Source: JAOPZW01 sp963851295 | GTDB lineage: Bacteria; Actinomycetota; Thermoleophilia; Solirubrobacterales; Solirubrobacteraceae | Length of the DNA: 64,000 nucleotides | Assembly: GCA_963851295.1 (NCBI GenBank) | Contig: CAWKOS010000004.1 | Span: forward strand, 124,001 to 188,000 | Direction: 5' to 3' | Shown here: positions 23,219 through 31,937 of the stretch, in pieces | Layout of the letters: each line of letters starts with the position of its first letter | Position numbering within the stretch: the first letter of the stretch is position 1 | Notes under the pieces: generated by a model | The model's database searches: none | The model's input: the letters and a program-made list of their open reading frames with translations, nothing else | Told to the model about the DNA's origin: nothing | Translations under genes and position numbers: made by a program

Positions 23219-23659
23219 ATGTCCGAGGAAGTCACCACGCGCCAGCTCGTCGTGTTCAGCCTCGGCGACGAGGAGTACGCGCTCCCGATCGCCGACGTCC
23301 ACGAGATCATCCGCTACACGGAGCCGCGCTCGGTCGCCTCGTCCGTGGGCTGGGTGCGCGGCGTCATCAGCCTGCGCGGCAACATCGTCCCCGTCTACGA
23401 CCTCGCCTCGCGCCTCGGCTGCACCCGCGAGGAGGACCCCGCCGAGCAGAAGATCGTCATCGTCGAGGCCGCCGGCCACAACGCGGGCGTCGTCGTCGAC
23501 GACGTCGCCGAGGTCATCACGGTCGACGCCGACCAGCTCGAGCGCATCCCCTCGGCCGACGAGGCCGCCATCGACGCGATCGTCAAGCTCGACGACCGCC
23601 TGATCGTGCTCCTCGCGCCGGCGGGCCTCTTCGGCGCCGCCGCCGAGGTCCCCGCCTAG
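23219..23659 (+). CDS. cheW: Chemotaxis coupling protein CheW
   Basis: A 146-residue single CheW domain: RQLVVFSLGDEEYALPIADVHEIIRY (about residues 6-31), SSVGWVRGVISLRGNIVPVYDLASRLG, VVVDDVAEVITVDADQLE. It couples receptors to the CheA kinase in signalling arrays. First gene of cheW-B-R-A-C-D-fliM-fliY-cheY. No chemoreceptor gene lies in the window. No ribosome binding site precedes the ATG, in line with a leaderless start. Confidence 0.96.
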   Translation: MSEEVTTRQLVVFSLGDEEYALPIADVHEIIRYTEPRSVASSVGWVRGVISLRGNIVPVYDLASRLGCTREEDPAEQKIVIVEAAGHNAGVVVDDVAEVITVDADQLERIPSADEAAIDAIVKLDDRLIVLLAPAGLFGAAAEVPA

Positions 23660-23666
23660 CCCTTTC

Positions 23667-24695
23667 ATGCCCCCCGCTCCGCGCATCGTCGTCGCCGACG
23701 ACTCCCCGTTCATGCGCACCGTCCTCGGCGGTGCGCTCAGCGCTGCCGGCTTCCGCGTGGTCGGGACCGCGCGCGACGGCGACGAGGCGCTGGCGCAGTG
23801 CAAGGAGCTGCAGCCCGACGCGATGACCCTCGACCTCGCGATGCCCGGCCTCGACGGCATGGGCGTGCTGCGCGCCCTGCGGGCGGACGGCGCGCCCGAC
23901 GTCCCGGTCATCGTGGTCAGCGCCTTCTCGCCCGCCCACGGGGCCCGCGCGGTCGACGCGCTCGCCGAGGGCGCCTTCGACCTCGTGCCCAAGCCGGCGG
24001 TCGGCGAGCCCTTCCACAGCTTCACCGAGAGCCTGGCCGGCGCCCTGCGCGAGGCCGTGGCCCGCGGCGCCGTCCATGGCGATGGCAACGGCCACCCGGC
24101 GGCTGCCCACATCTCCACGGGCGCCGCCTCGGGCGCGCCGCGCGCCGTGGTCATCGCCGCCTCGACCGGCGGCCCTCGCGCCCTGGCCACCCTGCTCCCG
24201 GCGCTCCCCGCCCGCCTCGGCGAGGGCACCCTCATCGTCCAGCACATGCCCGCCGGCTTCACCGGATCCCTCGCAGCGCGCCTGGACCGCGAGTCGCGCC
24301 TGCACGTGCGCGAGGCGGTCGCCGGCGACCGCCTGCACCCGGGCAGCGCCCTCGTCGCTCCCGGCGGCCATCACCTGCGCCTCGACGAAGGCCGCGCCCG
24401 GCTGAGCGAGGACGCGGCCATCGGCGGCCTGCGCCCGCGCGCCGACCTCACCATCGCCGACGTCGCCGCCCAGTGGGGCGAGCGCACGCTGCTCGTCGTC
24501 CTCACCGGCATGGGCCGCGACGGCGCCCAGGGCGCCCGCGCCGTGCGCGCCGCCGGCGGGCGCGTGCTCTGCGAGGCCGCCGAGACGTGCACCGTCTACG
24601 GCATGCCGCGCGCGGTGGTCGAGGACGGCCTCTCCGACCTGACCCTTCCCCTCGGGGAGCTCGCCGAGGCGATCGCGGCGGAGGCCGGCGCATGA
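23667..24695 (+). CDS. cheB: Chemotaxis response regulator / protein-glutamate methylesterase CheB
   Basis: A 342-residue two-domain protein. The receiver domain (residues 5-125) has the acidic pair DDS and phospho-acceptor Asp about 56 (AMTLDLAMPG), with K in LVPKPAV. The C-terminal methylesterase domain shows the catalytic Ser in IAASTGGPRALATLL, His in LIVQHMPAGFTGSLA and Asp in LTGMGRDGAQGA. It removes methyl groups from receptors and deamidates glutamines. The linker is short. It overlaps cheR by four bases. Confidence 0.97.
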   Translation: MPPAPRIVVADDSPFMRTVLGGALSAAGFRVVGTARDGDEALAQCKELQPDAMTLDLAMPGLDGMGVLRALRADGAPDVPVIVVSAFSPAHGARAVDALAEGAFDLVPKPAVGEPFHSFTESLAGALREAVARGAVHGDGNGHPAAAHISTGAASGAPRAVVIAASTGGPRALATLLPALPARLGEGTLIVQHMPAGFTGSLAARLDRESRLHVREAVAGDRLHPGSALVAPGGHHLRLDEGRARLSEDAAIGGLRPRADLTIADVAAQWGERTLLVVLTGMGRDGAQGARAVRAAGGRVLCEAAETCTVYGMPRAVVEDGLSDLTLPLGELAEAIAAEAGA

Positions 24696-25483
24696 GTGCG
24701 TCGGCGGCCCTCCACGACGACTACGCCGCCTTCTGCGAGGGCGTGCGGCGGTTGTGCGACATCGACCTGCGCCACTACAAGCGCCGCCAGATGGAGCGCC
24801 GGGTGCGCTCCTTCGCCGAGCGCCGCGGACACGCCGGGCTCGTCCCCTACCTCGAGCTCCTGGGCCGCGACGAGGCCGCGCGCGACGAGTTCCTCGACCG
24901 CGTGACGATCAACGTCTCCAACCTCTGGCGCAACCCCGAGCAGTGGCAGCACCTGCAGCGCGAGATCGTCCCCGGCCTGGCCGAGCGCGGCACCCTGCGC
25001 GCCTGGAGCGCCGGCTGCTCCTACGGGGCCGAGGCCTACACGCTGGCCGCCGTCTGCCGCATGGCGGCGCCGCACGCGATCACCGCGATCGTGGGCACCG
25101 ACATCGACCGGCGCGCGATCGCCCGCGCGCGCGACGTCGCCTTCGACGCCGAGGACGTGCGCACCGCGCCCGCCGACGCGCTGCAGCGCTACTTCGTCGC
25201 TGACGGCGAGCGCTGGCGCCCCGCGGCCGAGCTGCGCGCGCTCGTGCGCTTCGAGGTCGACGATCTGCTGCGCATGCGTCCGGCCGCGGGCGCCTACGAC
25301 CTGGTGCTGTGCCGCAACACCGTCATCTACTTCACCGAGGACGTCCGCGACGCGGTCCACGCCGGCCTGGCGCGGGCGCTGCGCCCTGGCGGCGTCCTCG
25401 TGGTCGGCGCCACCGAGCGCGTCACCGCGCCCGAGGCCATCGGCCTGTCGCCCGTCGCCCCGTTCACCTACCGGAGGGCCTGA
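24692..25483 (+). CDS. cheR: Chemotaxis protein methyltransferase CheR
   Basis: A 263-residue receptor methyltransferase. The N-terminal helical domain has LRHYKRRQMERRVRSFAERRG; the SAM-binding domain has TINVSNLWRNPEQW, WSAGCSYGAEAYTLA (usual form SAACSTGEEPYSLA, so the second Gly/Glu region deviates) and YDLVLCRNTVIYFTED (usual CRNVLIYF). Despite the deviation all blocks are in place. The ATG overlaps the cheB stop, and cheA follows after three bases. Confidence 0.94.
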   Translation: MSASAALHDDYAAFCEGVRRLCDIDLRHYKRRQMERRVRSFAERRGHAGLVPYLELLGRDEAARDEFLDRVTINVSNLWRNPEQWQHLQREIVPGLAERGTLRAWSAGCSYGAEAYTLAAVCRMAAPHAITAIVGTDIDRRAIARARDVAFDAEDVRTAPADALQRYFVADGERWRPAAELRALVRFEVDDLLRMRPAAGAYDLVLCRNTVIYFTEDVRDAVHAGLARALRPGGVLVVGATERVTAPEAIGLSPVAPFTYRRA

Positions 25484-25486
25484 GCG

Positions 25487-27454
25487 ATGGACACCAGCCA
25501 GTACCTCCAGATGTTCCTCGCCGAGTGCCGCGAGCACCTGCAGGAGCTCAACCTCGCCGTGGTGCGCATCGAGGAGCAGCCTGACGACAGCGCCACCGTC
25601 GACGAGATCTTCCGCATCGCGCACTCGCTGAAGGGCATGAGCGCGACGATGGGCTTCGAGGGCATGGCCGCCCTGACCCACGAGATGGAGGACGTCTTCG
25701 AGCTTCTGCGCCGCCGCTCGGACGGGCTCGGGCGCGAGGCCGTCGACGTGCTGCTGGAGTGCCTGGACGCGCTCTCGTCCGCCATCGACGCGATCGACAC
25801 CGACGGCGCCGAGGTCCTGGATCCGGGGCCGCTCGCCGAGCGCCTGCAGGGCCTCGTGCGCGAGCGCACGCCCGACCAGCGCGTCGCCCGCCACGGCGGC
25901 GCGGCGGCCGAGGCGCTGCCGCCCGCCGTCGTCGCCGCCCTCGCCGGCGGCCAGGCCGTGCTCCACGCCCGCGTGACGCTCGACGACGAGACGCTCATGC
26001 CGGCCGTCCGCGCCTACATGGTCATCGCCGCCGCGGCCGAGCTCGGCGCGGTCGTCGCCTCGGCCCCCGAGGAGGACGACGTCGAGGCCTTCGACGGACG
26101 CCGCGTCGACGTCTGGGTCACCGCGGAGGTCGAGGACGAGGCGCTGCGCGCCGCCCTGCTCTCCGTGCCCGACGTCGCCGCCGCCGAGGTCGTCGAGGGC
26201 CCCACGGCCGAGGCTCCCGAGGTCGTCGAGGCCGCGCAGGCCGCACCCGTCCACGCCCCGGCCCGCCCCGAGGCCGGCCGCGCGGTCAGCACCGTGCGCG
26301 TCGACGCCGAGCGCCTCGACGAGCTCATGCACCTGATGGGCGAGCTCGTCGTCCAGCGCACGCAGGTCGAGGTCCTCGCCGCCCGCGCCGAGGTGCCCGG
26401 GCTCAACCAGGCGATGGCCGACCTCACCCGCTGCTCGCACGCCCTGCAGCAGATCGTCATGCAGGTCCGCATGATTCCCGTCGAGGCCGTCTTCCTGCGC
26501 TTCCCGCGGCTCGTGCGCGACCTCTCGACCAAGCTCGGCAAGCAGGTCGAGCTCGAGCTCGTCGGTCAGGACACCGAGCTCGACCGCACCGTGGTCGACG
26601 CGCTCGGCGATCCCCTCGTGCACCTGGTGCGCAACGCGCTCGACCACGGGCTCGAGACGCCCGAGGAGCGCGTCGCCGCCGGCAAGCCCGCCCACGGGAC
26701 GCTGCGGATCTCCGCGCGCCACGCCGGCGGCAACGTCGTCATAACCGTCACCGACGACGGTCGCGGCGTCGACACGCGCACCGTGGCCGCCCGCGGCCTG
26801 CAGGCAGGCCTGCTCACGGTCGAGCAGGCCGAGGCGCTCGACCCCGCCCGCGCCATCGACCTGCTCTTCGCGCCCGGCTTCTCCACGCGTGAGACGGCCA
26901 GCGAGATCTCCGGGCGCGGCGTCGGGATGGACGCCGTGCGCGCGAAGGTCCGCGAGCTCGGCGGCGAGGTCGTCATGACCTCCGAGCTCGGCCAGGGCTC
27001 GACCGCGCAGATCCGCCTGCCGCTGACGCTCGCGATCATGTCCGCCCTGCTCGTGCAGGCCGGCGAGCGCGTCTACGCCGTCGCGCTGGACCGCGTGGAC
27101 CGCACCGTCCGCCTCGCCGACCACGCCGTCCGCTCGGCCGCGGGGCGGCGCATGCTCGTCGTCGGCGACAGCGTGCTCCCGCTCCACGACGCCGCCGCGG
27201 CCCTCGGCCACGCGCCCGCCGACGACTGCGAGTTCGCCGTGATCGTCCAGAGCCACGAGCGCAGCCTCGCCCTGGCCGTCTCGGGCCTCATCGGCCAGCG
27301 CGAGCTCGTGACCCGCCCGCTTCCCACCGACGTCGCCGACCTGGCCCCGGTCTCGGGCGCCGCCGTCCTCTCCGACGGCGAGATCGCCCTGCTCGTGGAC
27401 TGCGACGCCCTCATGACCGACACCCTGACCGCCGCGCCGGCGCGCGCGGCCTGA
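25487..27454 (+). CDS. cheA: Chemotaxis histidine kinase CheA
   Basis: A 655-residue kinase. Order of domains: P1/Hpt with phospho-acceptor His 46 (RIAHSLKGMSATMGFEG), a P2-like region about 145-255, the dimerisation helices RVDAERLDELMHLMGELVVQRTQ (about 270), ATPase with N box HLVRNALDHGLE, G1 DDGRGVD and FSTRETASEISGRGVGMDAV, and the C-terminal CheW-like domain (LTLAIMSALLVQAGERVYAVALD). It phosphorylates CheY and CheB. The gene lies within the coupled chemotaxis operon. Confidence 0.97.
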   Translation: MDTSQYLQMFLAECREHLQELNLAVVRIEEQPDDSATVDEIFRIAHSLKGMSATMGFEGMAALTHEMEDVFELLRRRSDGLGREAVDVLLECLDALSSAIDAIDTDGAEVLDPGPLAERLQGLVRERTPDQRVARHGGAAAEALPPAVVAALAGGQAVLHARVTLDDETLMPAVRAYMVIAAAAELGAVVASAPEEDDVEAFDGRRVDVWVTAEVEDEALRAALLSVPDVAAAEVVEGPTAEAPEVVEAAQAAPVHAPARPEAGRAVSTVRVDAERLDELMHLMGELVVQRTQVEVLAARAEVPGLNQAMADLTRCSHALQQIVMQVRMIPVEAVFLRFPRLVRDLSTKLGKQVELELVGQDTELDRTVVDALGDPLVHLVRNALDHGLETPEERVAAGKPAHGTLRISARHAGGNVVITVTDDGRGVDTRTVAARGLQAGLLTVEQAEALDPARAIDLLFAPGFSTRETASEISGRGVGMDAVRAKVRELGGEVVMTSELGQGSTAQIRLPLTLAIMSALLVQAGERVYAVALDRVDRTVRLADHAVRSAAGRRMLVVGDSVLPLHDAAAALGHAPADDCEFAVIVQSHERSLALAVSGLIGQRELVTRPLPTDVADLAPVSGAAVLSDGEIALLVDCDALMTDTLTAAPARAA

Positions 27455-27473
27455 AAGGACCCGGATCCAGCAC

Positions 27474-28070
27474 ATGGCCATCGCCCGCTACACCGACCAG
27501 CAGCTCGACGCCCTGCGCGAGCTCGCCAACATCGGCTCCGGCACCGCCGGGACCGCTCTCTCCGCGCTGCTGGGCCGACCGATCGAGCTGTCGGTGCCCA
27601 GCGCCGCGGCGCTCGAGCTCGCCGAGGCCGTCGAGGCCGCCGGCGCCCCCGAGGACGTCGTCTGGGGCGTCGTCGTCCCCGTCGGCGGCCACGTCGAGGC
27701 CACGGCCCTGCTCGTCGTCGGCGAGGACGACGCCGACAAGGTCTGCGCGATGCTCGGCGTCGAGGCCGACACCGAGACCGGGCGCTCGGCGCTCGGCGAG
27801 ATTGGCAACATCCTCGTCAGCTCCTACGTCGGCGCGCTCGCCACGATGACGGGCTTCGAGCTCGATCTGCGCCCGCCGCAGGCCCAGCGCGACATGCTCG
27901 GCGCCGTGGTCTCCAGCGTGCTGGCCGCCCAGAGCGACGCCCATGAGCTGGCGCTCGTGCTCGACTCCGAGCTCGAGGTCGGCGGCGCGGCGTGCACCCT
28001 GTCCTTCATGCTGCTCCCGTCGCCCGCCGGCGTCGCGGGGCTCCTGCACCGGATCGGCCTCGGTGACTGA
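27474..28070 (+). CDS. cheC: CheY-P phosphatase CheC
   Basis: A 198-residue protein with both CheC active-site helices: LRELANIGSGTAGTAL (near residue 17) and LGEIGNILVSSYVGAL (near 108), each with the E-x-x-N pattern. CheC dephosphorylates CheY-P and is stimulated by CheD, as in Bacillus. The start has AAAGGA about 12 bases upstream. It overlaps cheD by eight bases. No cheZ is present in the window. Confidence 0.95.
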   Translation: MAIARYTDQQLDALRELANIGSGTAGTALSALLGRPIELSVPSAAALELAEAVEAAGAPEDVVWGVVVPVGGHVEATALLVVGEDDADKVCAMLGVEADTETGRSALGEIGNILVSSYVGALATMTGFELDLRPPQAQRDMLGAVVSSVLAAQSDAHELALVLDSELEVGGAACTLSFMLLPSPAGVAGLLHRIGLGD

Positions 28071-28563
28071 GCTGGCCACAGCCACCGCGACGGAGGTCGT
28101 CGTCCGCATGGGCGAGCTCGCCGCGTCCGCCTCGCCGGCCGACGTGCTCGTCTGCGTGGGCCTGGGCTCGTGCATCGGGCTGGCCCTCGTGTGCCGCGAC
28201 GCCGCCGTCGGCGGCCTCGCGCACGTCGTGCTGCCCGACTCCGCCGGGCGCGCCGCCGAGCGGCCCGGCAAGTACGCCGACCGCGCGGTCCCCGCGCTCA
28301 TCGGCGCCCTCGGCGAGCACGGCGCGCCGGCGCACTCGCTCGACGCCGTCCTCGTCGGCGGCGCCCAGATGTTCAGCGCCGGCGCCGGGATGGACATCGG
28401 CACGCGCAACGAGGACACCGTGCGCGCGCTGCTGGCCGACGCCGGGATCCCCGTGACCGCGACGGCGACCGCCGGCAGCGTGGGCCGCACCGTCCGCGTG
28501 CACGTCGCCACCGGCGCCGTGACCGTCCGCGAAGCCGGCTCCCAGGAGGTGGGCCTGCGATGA
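28063..28563 (+). CDS. cheD: Chemoreceptor glutamine deamidase CheD
   Basis: A 166-residue protein with the CheD active site: Cys in VGLGSCIGLALVCRD (about residue 40), His in GLAHVVLPDSAG, and the following Thr/Gly-rich part LVGGAQMFSAGAGMDIGTRNEDTVRALL. CheD deamidates receptors and activates CheC. The GTG start lies inside the end of cheC (eight-base overlap) and its stop overlaps the fliM start. Confidence 0.94.
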   Translation: MTELATATATEVVVRMGELAASASPADVLVCVGLGSCIGLALVCRDAAVGGLAHVVLPDSAGRAAERPGKYADRAVPALIGALGEHGAPAHSLDAVLVGGAQMFSAGAGMDIGTRNEDTVRALLADAGIPVTATATAGSVGRTVRVHVATGAVTVREAGSQEVGLR

Positions 28564-29549
28564 ACGACTTCCTCTCCGCAGCCGAGATCGACGCGCTCTT
28601 CGACCAGGCCAACCAGGGCATCCGCCCGCCGTCCGACAGCGGCGACGCCGCCCAGGGCCGCCGCACCCGGTGGCTGCGCACGGTCGACTTCACGCGCCCG
28701 AGCAAGTTCGGGATCGACCAGCAGCGCCGCCTGCGCCGGATCATGGAGATCTTCTGCACGTCGGCCGCGACGCGCCTCAGCGCCGAGCACCGCCTCGAGG
28801 TCGAGTTCGAGGTCATCGACGCCGCGCAGTTCACCTTCGCCAAGGCCCTGGAGTCGGTCCCCGAGTCCTCGGTCGCGGCCGTGGTGGAGACCGCCGGCGT
28901 CGAGACCAAGATGCTCATGACCGCCGAGCTGATCCTCGTGCTCGAGGTCATCGAGCGCCTGCTCGGCGGCACCGGCGACGCCGTCTCCGAGCGCGCCCTC
29001 ACCGACATCGAGCGCGTCCTCGCGCGGCGCCTGTTCGGCGCCTTTGTGGAGTGCCTGTCGGCCACCTGGTACGACGTCTGCGGCGCGAACCTCGAGCTCG
29101 GGCGCATCGATGCGCTCGGCGAGGGGCCCCAGATCGTCCCCGCCAGCGAGCCGACGCTCGTCCTCACCGTCGAGGCGCGCCTGGACCGCCGCTCGACCAC
29201 CCTTGCGCTGGTCATCCCGTGGGCGACGCTGGCGCCGGTCTCGGCCGCCTTCGCGAGCCCCGACGAGGCGGCGGGCATCGCCGACGACCCGCGCGCCGCG
29301 GCCGCCGTCCGCGCCGGCCTCCAGGAGGTCGCCGTCGACCTGCGCGCCGAGGTCGGCGACACCCGCCTGGCGCTCGAGGACGTCCTGGCCCTGCGCCCGG
29401 GCGACGTCGTGCGCCTCGACGCCCAGGCCGGCGACGATGCCACCGTGTACGCCGACGGCACGCCCGTCCACCGCGCCCGCGCCGGGCGCTCGGGCACGCG
29501 CCGCGCGATCCAGATCCTCGGGCCCCACCACCAGGAGGACGGACGATGA
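28560..29549 (+). CDS. fliM: Flagellar motor switch protein FliM
   Basis: A 329-residue C-ring protein. The N-terminus MNDFLSAAEIDALFDQA is the CheY-P-binding motif (L-S-x-x-E-I-D-A-L-x). The middle CheC-like domain includes RLRRIMEIFCTSAATRLSAEH and ALTDIERVLARRLFGAF; the C-terminal SpoA domain is about residues 250-325 (DLRAEVGDTRLALEDVLALRPGDVVRLD). It lies between chemotaxis genes, as in Gram-positive fla/che operons. Confidence 0.96.
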   Translation: MNDFLSAAEIDALFDQANQGIRPPSDSGDAAQGRRTRWLRTVDFTRPSKFGIDQQRRLRRIMEIFCTSAATRLSAEHRLEVEFEVIDAAQFTFAKALESVPESSVAAVVETAGVETKMLMTAELILVLEVIERLLGGTGDAVSERALTDIERVLARRLFGAFVECLSATWYDVCGANLELGRIDALGEGPQIVPASEPTLVLTVEARLDRRSTTLALVIPWATLAPVSAAFASPDEAAGIADDPRAAAAVRAGLQEVAVDLRAEVGDTRLALEDVLALRPGDVVRLDAQAGDDATVYADGTPVHRARAGRSGTRRAIQILGPHHQEDGR

Positions 29550-30523
29550 GCGCCGATCCGCTGCTCGCGCTCGGCGAGTCCACCGCGGAGGCCGTCGAGG
29601 GCGCCCTGCGCGCCGTCGATCCCGAGGCCGCGCGCTCCGGGGCGATCGACGTCGCCCACGGCGCCGACCAGGGCGTTGAGCAGGCCGTGGCCGGGCTCGA
29701 GCTGCCCGTCGTCCTCGCGGACGTCTCCTACGTCGACGGCGTGACCGGCGGCAACGTCTTCGTTCTGCCCGTCGAGGGCGCCCGCCGCCTGGCCGCCCTG
29801 ATGAAGGGCGAGGAGGCCGGCGGCGGCGGCGGCGAGCTCTCGGAGCTCGAGCTCAGCGCCGTCGGCGAGGCCATGAACCAGATGATGTCGGCGGCGGCCG
29901 TGGCCACCACGCGCGTCCTGCGCCAGGAGGTCGAGATCGCGCCGCCGCAGATCCGCGTGGTGAGCACGGAGGCCGAGGCCGCCGAGCTGCTGCGCGCGTC
30001 GGCGGCGCCGCACGTGCTGACGACCGGCTTCACGGTCGCCGGCGCGGAGGGCCGCCTGGTCCAGATGGTGCCCAACGCCTTCGTGGTCCGCATGGAGCGC
30101 GCGCTGGACGCCCAGACCACCGAGTACACGAGCGCGCCGCTGGGCGACGCCCTGCGCGCCGTCCCCGTCCGCGTCTGGGCCGAGCTCGGCCGCGCGCGGA
30201 TGCCCGCCGGCGCCTCGCTCGGGCTGGCCACCGGCTCGGTGGTCGAGCTCGACCGCGAGGTCGAGGACGAGGTCGACCTCTACGTCGACGGCCTGCGCTT
30301 CGCGTCCGGCCGCCTCGTGGTGGCCGACGACGGCAGCCTGCAGCTCGAGATCGCGACGATCCTCGGCCTCGGCCAGGACGCCGCCGCGGCGGCCGCGGAC
30401 CTCGCGGTCGAGCCGGAGCCTGACCCGGTCGTCGAGCCCGAGGCCCTCGAGCCCGAGGCCGTCGAGCCCGAACCAACTTCAGAGACTGAACCCCAATCCC
30501 CGATAGAAAGCACGGAGGTGTGA
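29546..30523 (+). CDS. fliY: Flagellar motor switch protein FliY (CheC-like + FliN domain)
   Basis: A 325-residue protein. Residues about 10-200 resemble the CheC/FliM middle domain, with LSELELSAVGEAMNQMMSAAAVATTRVL, the phosphatase-type helix of FliY. Residues about 200-280 form a FliN/SpoA domain (DALRAVPVRVWAELGRARMPAGASLGLATGSVVELDREVEDEVDLYVDG). The tail is an acidic Pro/Glu repeat (EPEALEPEAVEPEP). A separate short fliN exists at 33297, so both fliY and fliN are present. It overlaps fliM by four bases; cheY follows after one base. Confidence 0.9.
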   Translation: MSADPLLALGESTAEAVEGALRAVDPEAARSGAIDVAHGADQGVEQAVAGLELPVVLADVSYVDGVTGGNVFVLPVEGARRLAALMKGEEAGGGGGELSELELSAVGEAMNQMMSAAAVATTRVLRQEVEIAPPQIRVVSTEAEAAELLRASAAPHVLTTGFTVAGAEGRLVQMVPNAFVVRMERALDAQTTEYTSAPLGDALRAVPVRVWAELGRARMPAGASLGLATGSVVELDREVEDEVDLYVDGLRFASGRLVVADDGSLQLEIATILGLGQDAAAAAADLAVEPEPDPVVEPEALEPEAVEPEPTSETEPQSPIESTEV

Positions 30524-30524
30524 C

Positions 30525-30884
30525 ATGGCCCGCGTCCTCGTCGTCGACGACGCCGCGTTCATGCGCAAGATGGTGAGCGACGTCCTCCTCGGCGGAGGCC
30601 ACGAGGTCGTCGGCGAGGCCGGCGACGGCGTGGAGGCCGTGGAGCGCTACCAGGAGCTGCGTCCCGAGGTGACCACGCTCGACATCACGATGCCCGAGAT
30701 GGACGGCCTGGCGGCCCTGCGCGAGATCATCGCCATGGACCCGTCGGCCCGCGTCGTGATGTGCTCGGCCCTCGGCCAGGAGTCGAAGGTCCTCGAGTCG
30801 ATCAAGCTCGGAGCCAAGGACTTCGTCGTCAAGCCGTTCCAGGCCGACCGCGTCCTCGGCGCCGTCGCCAAGGCGCTCGCGTAG
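30525..30884 (+). CDS. cheY: Chemotaxis response regulator CheY
   Basis: A 119-residue stand-alone receiver: acidic pair DD (residues 8-9), phospho-acceptor Asp 53 (TTLDITMPEMDG), Ser in VMCSALGQ and Lys in FVVKPFQ. CheY-P binds FliM and alters rotation. It closes the chemotaxis operon, with GGAGGTG just before the ATG. It resembles Bacillus/Thermotoga CheY in length. Confidence 0.95.
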   Translation: MARVLVVDDAAFMRKMVSDVLLGGGHEVVGEAGDGVEAVERYQELRPEVTTLDITMPEMDGLAALREIIAMDPSARVVMCSALGQESKVLESIKLGAKDFVVKPFQADRVLGAVAKALA

Positions 30885-30924
30885 AGCGGCCGTCTCATAC
30901 AGACGTCCACCCGCGAGGGGCGCT

Positions 30925-30952
30925 CTCAAGCGCTCCCGCGGCGTGCCGTTAA
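30925..30952 (+). promoter_or_regulatory. Sigma-28-type promoter facing a terminator
   Basis: CTCAAG (30925-30930), 14 bases, GCCGTTAA (30945-30952). The only thing downstream before the terminator at 31006-31040 is about 80 bases without an ORF. Confidence 0.55.
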
Positions 30953-30959
30953 GAGGGGC

Positions 30960-31040
30960 ACACCCCTAGCAGTTCCTTCCCACCTCACCCCCTAGTTGGA
31001 CCTCTGAGCGCCCCGGCCCCCTCCGGGGCGCTCCTCGTTT
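30960..31040 (+). ncRNA. Candidate small RNA under sigma-28 control
   Basis: From the predicted start near 30960 to the terminator tail there are about 80 bases with a pyrimidine-rich single-stranded part (30972-30995, CCTTCCCACCTCACC) and no start codon with a following frame of note. The pyrimidine stretch could pair with GGAGG-type sites. Nothing proves transcription; it may simply be the 3' end of the cheY operon. Confidence 0.3.
31006..31040 (+). terminator. Intrinsic terminator before motA
   Basis: A perfect 11-bp stem (GAGCGCCCCGG / CCGGGGCGCTC) with a six-base loop, followed by CTCGTTT. It ends the chemotaxis operon and isolates the motA operon, which has its own promoter 40 bases later. 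Confidence 0.8.
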
Positions 31041-31080
31041 AATCGCCGATCAGGCCGCGTCCAAGATCGAACTGGACGCA

Positions 31081-31108
31081 CGAAAGATCCGCGCCCCACG
31101 GCCGATGA
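31081..31108 (+). promoter_or_regulatory. Sigma-28-type promoter for motA, leaderless
   Basis: CGAAAG (31081-31086), 14 bases, GCCGATGA (31101-31108), then eight bases to the motA GTG at 31117. The ATG at 31105 lies inside the -10 box. Confidence 0.65.
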
Positions 31109-31116
31109 CCAGGAGC

Positions 31117-31935
31117 GTGAAGGCCGCTACTGCTATCGGCATCGTCGTCGCGTGCGTCGGGATCCTGGGCTCCGCCATGATGGAGGGGACCCCCCCGACG
31201 GCGTTCCTCAACATGCCCGCGATGATCCTCGTGTTCGCGGGGACGTTCGGCGCCACCTGCGCCGCGTGCGGCATGGACGCGATGAAGAAGATCCCGTCCT
31301 TCTACAAGATCGCCATGGCCGGAGCCGAGCACCATCTCGCGGGCAAGGTCCACGAGCTCGTCGGCTTCGCCGAGAAGGCGCGCCGCGACGGCCTGCTCGC
31401 CCTCGAGAACGACCTCGAGGAGATCGAGGACGCCTTCACCAAGAAGGGCATGCAGCTCGTCGTCGACGGCACCGATCCGGACCTCGTGCGCGAGATCCTC
31501 GAGGTCGAGGTCGACGCCATGGCCGCCCGCCACAAGGAGGGCGCCGAGGTCTTCAAGACCGCCGGCGGCTTCGCCCCGACGATGGGCATCATCGGCACCG
31601 TCATGGGCCTCGTGCACGTGCTGCAGAACCTTGCGGCGCCGTCCACGCTGGGCCCGGCCATCTCCGGCGCGTTCATCGCCACGCTGATGGGCGTCGGCGC
31701 GGCCAACGTCGTCTTCCTGCCCGTGGCCGGGCGCCTGAAGGGCCTGTCGCACGCCGAGCTGCACGTCCGCAACCTGGTCCTCGAGGGCATCCTCTCGATC
31801 CAAGCGGGCGACAACCCGCGCGTGGTCTCCGAGAAGCTCATGAGCCTCGTGCCGCCCGCCGAGCGCGCGGCCGAGGCCGAGGAGGCCAAGCCCAACCTGC
31901 GGATCGCCGACGAGCCCGTCGCGGAGGCGGCCTAG
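31117..31935 (+). CDS. motA: Flagellar motor stator protein MotA
   Basis: A 272-residue membrane protein with four hydrophobic segments: about residues 3-20, 30-52, 150-172 and 182-205. Conserved parts include the Pro-containing AGGFAPTMGIIGTVMGLVHVL (segment 3) and the cytoplasmic loop RRDGLLALENDLEEI with charged residues that meet FliG. With MotB it forms the proton channel of the stator. I chose GTG 31117 because the in-frame ATG at 31105 lies inside the predicted -10 box; the longer form would add MTRS. Confidence 0.94.
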   Translation: MKAATAIGIVVACVGILGSAMMEGTPPTAFLNMPAMILVFAGTFGATCAACGMDAMKKIPSFYKIAMAGAEHHLAGKVHELVGFAEKARRDGLLALENDLEEIEDAFTKKGMQLVVDGTDPDLVREILEVEVDAMAARHKEGAEVFKTAGGFAPTMGIIGTVMGLVHVLQNLAAPSTLGPAISGAFIATLMGVGAANVVFLPVAGRLKGLSHAELHVRNLVLEGILSIQAGDNPRVVSEKLMSLVPPAERAAEAEEAKPNLRIADEPVAEAA

Positions 31936-31937
31936 CC

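Noticed and set aside
24596..27481. Minus-strand open frame of 961 codons opposite cheR, cheA and cheB
   Set aside because: A shadow of the chemotaxis genes; composition is Gly/Asp/His/Leu-rich as expected for reverse-complement reading of GC-rich genes.
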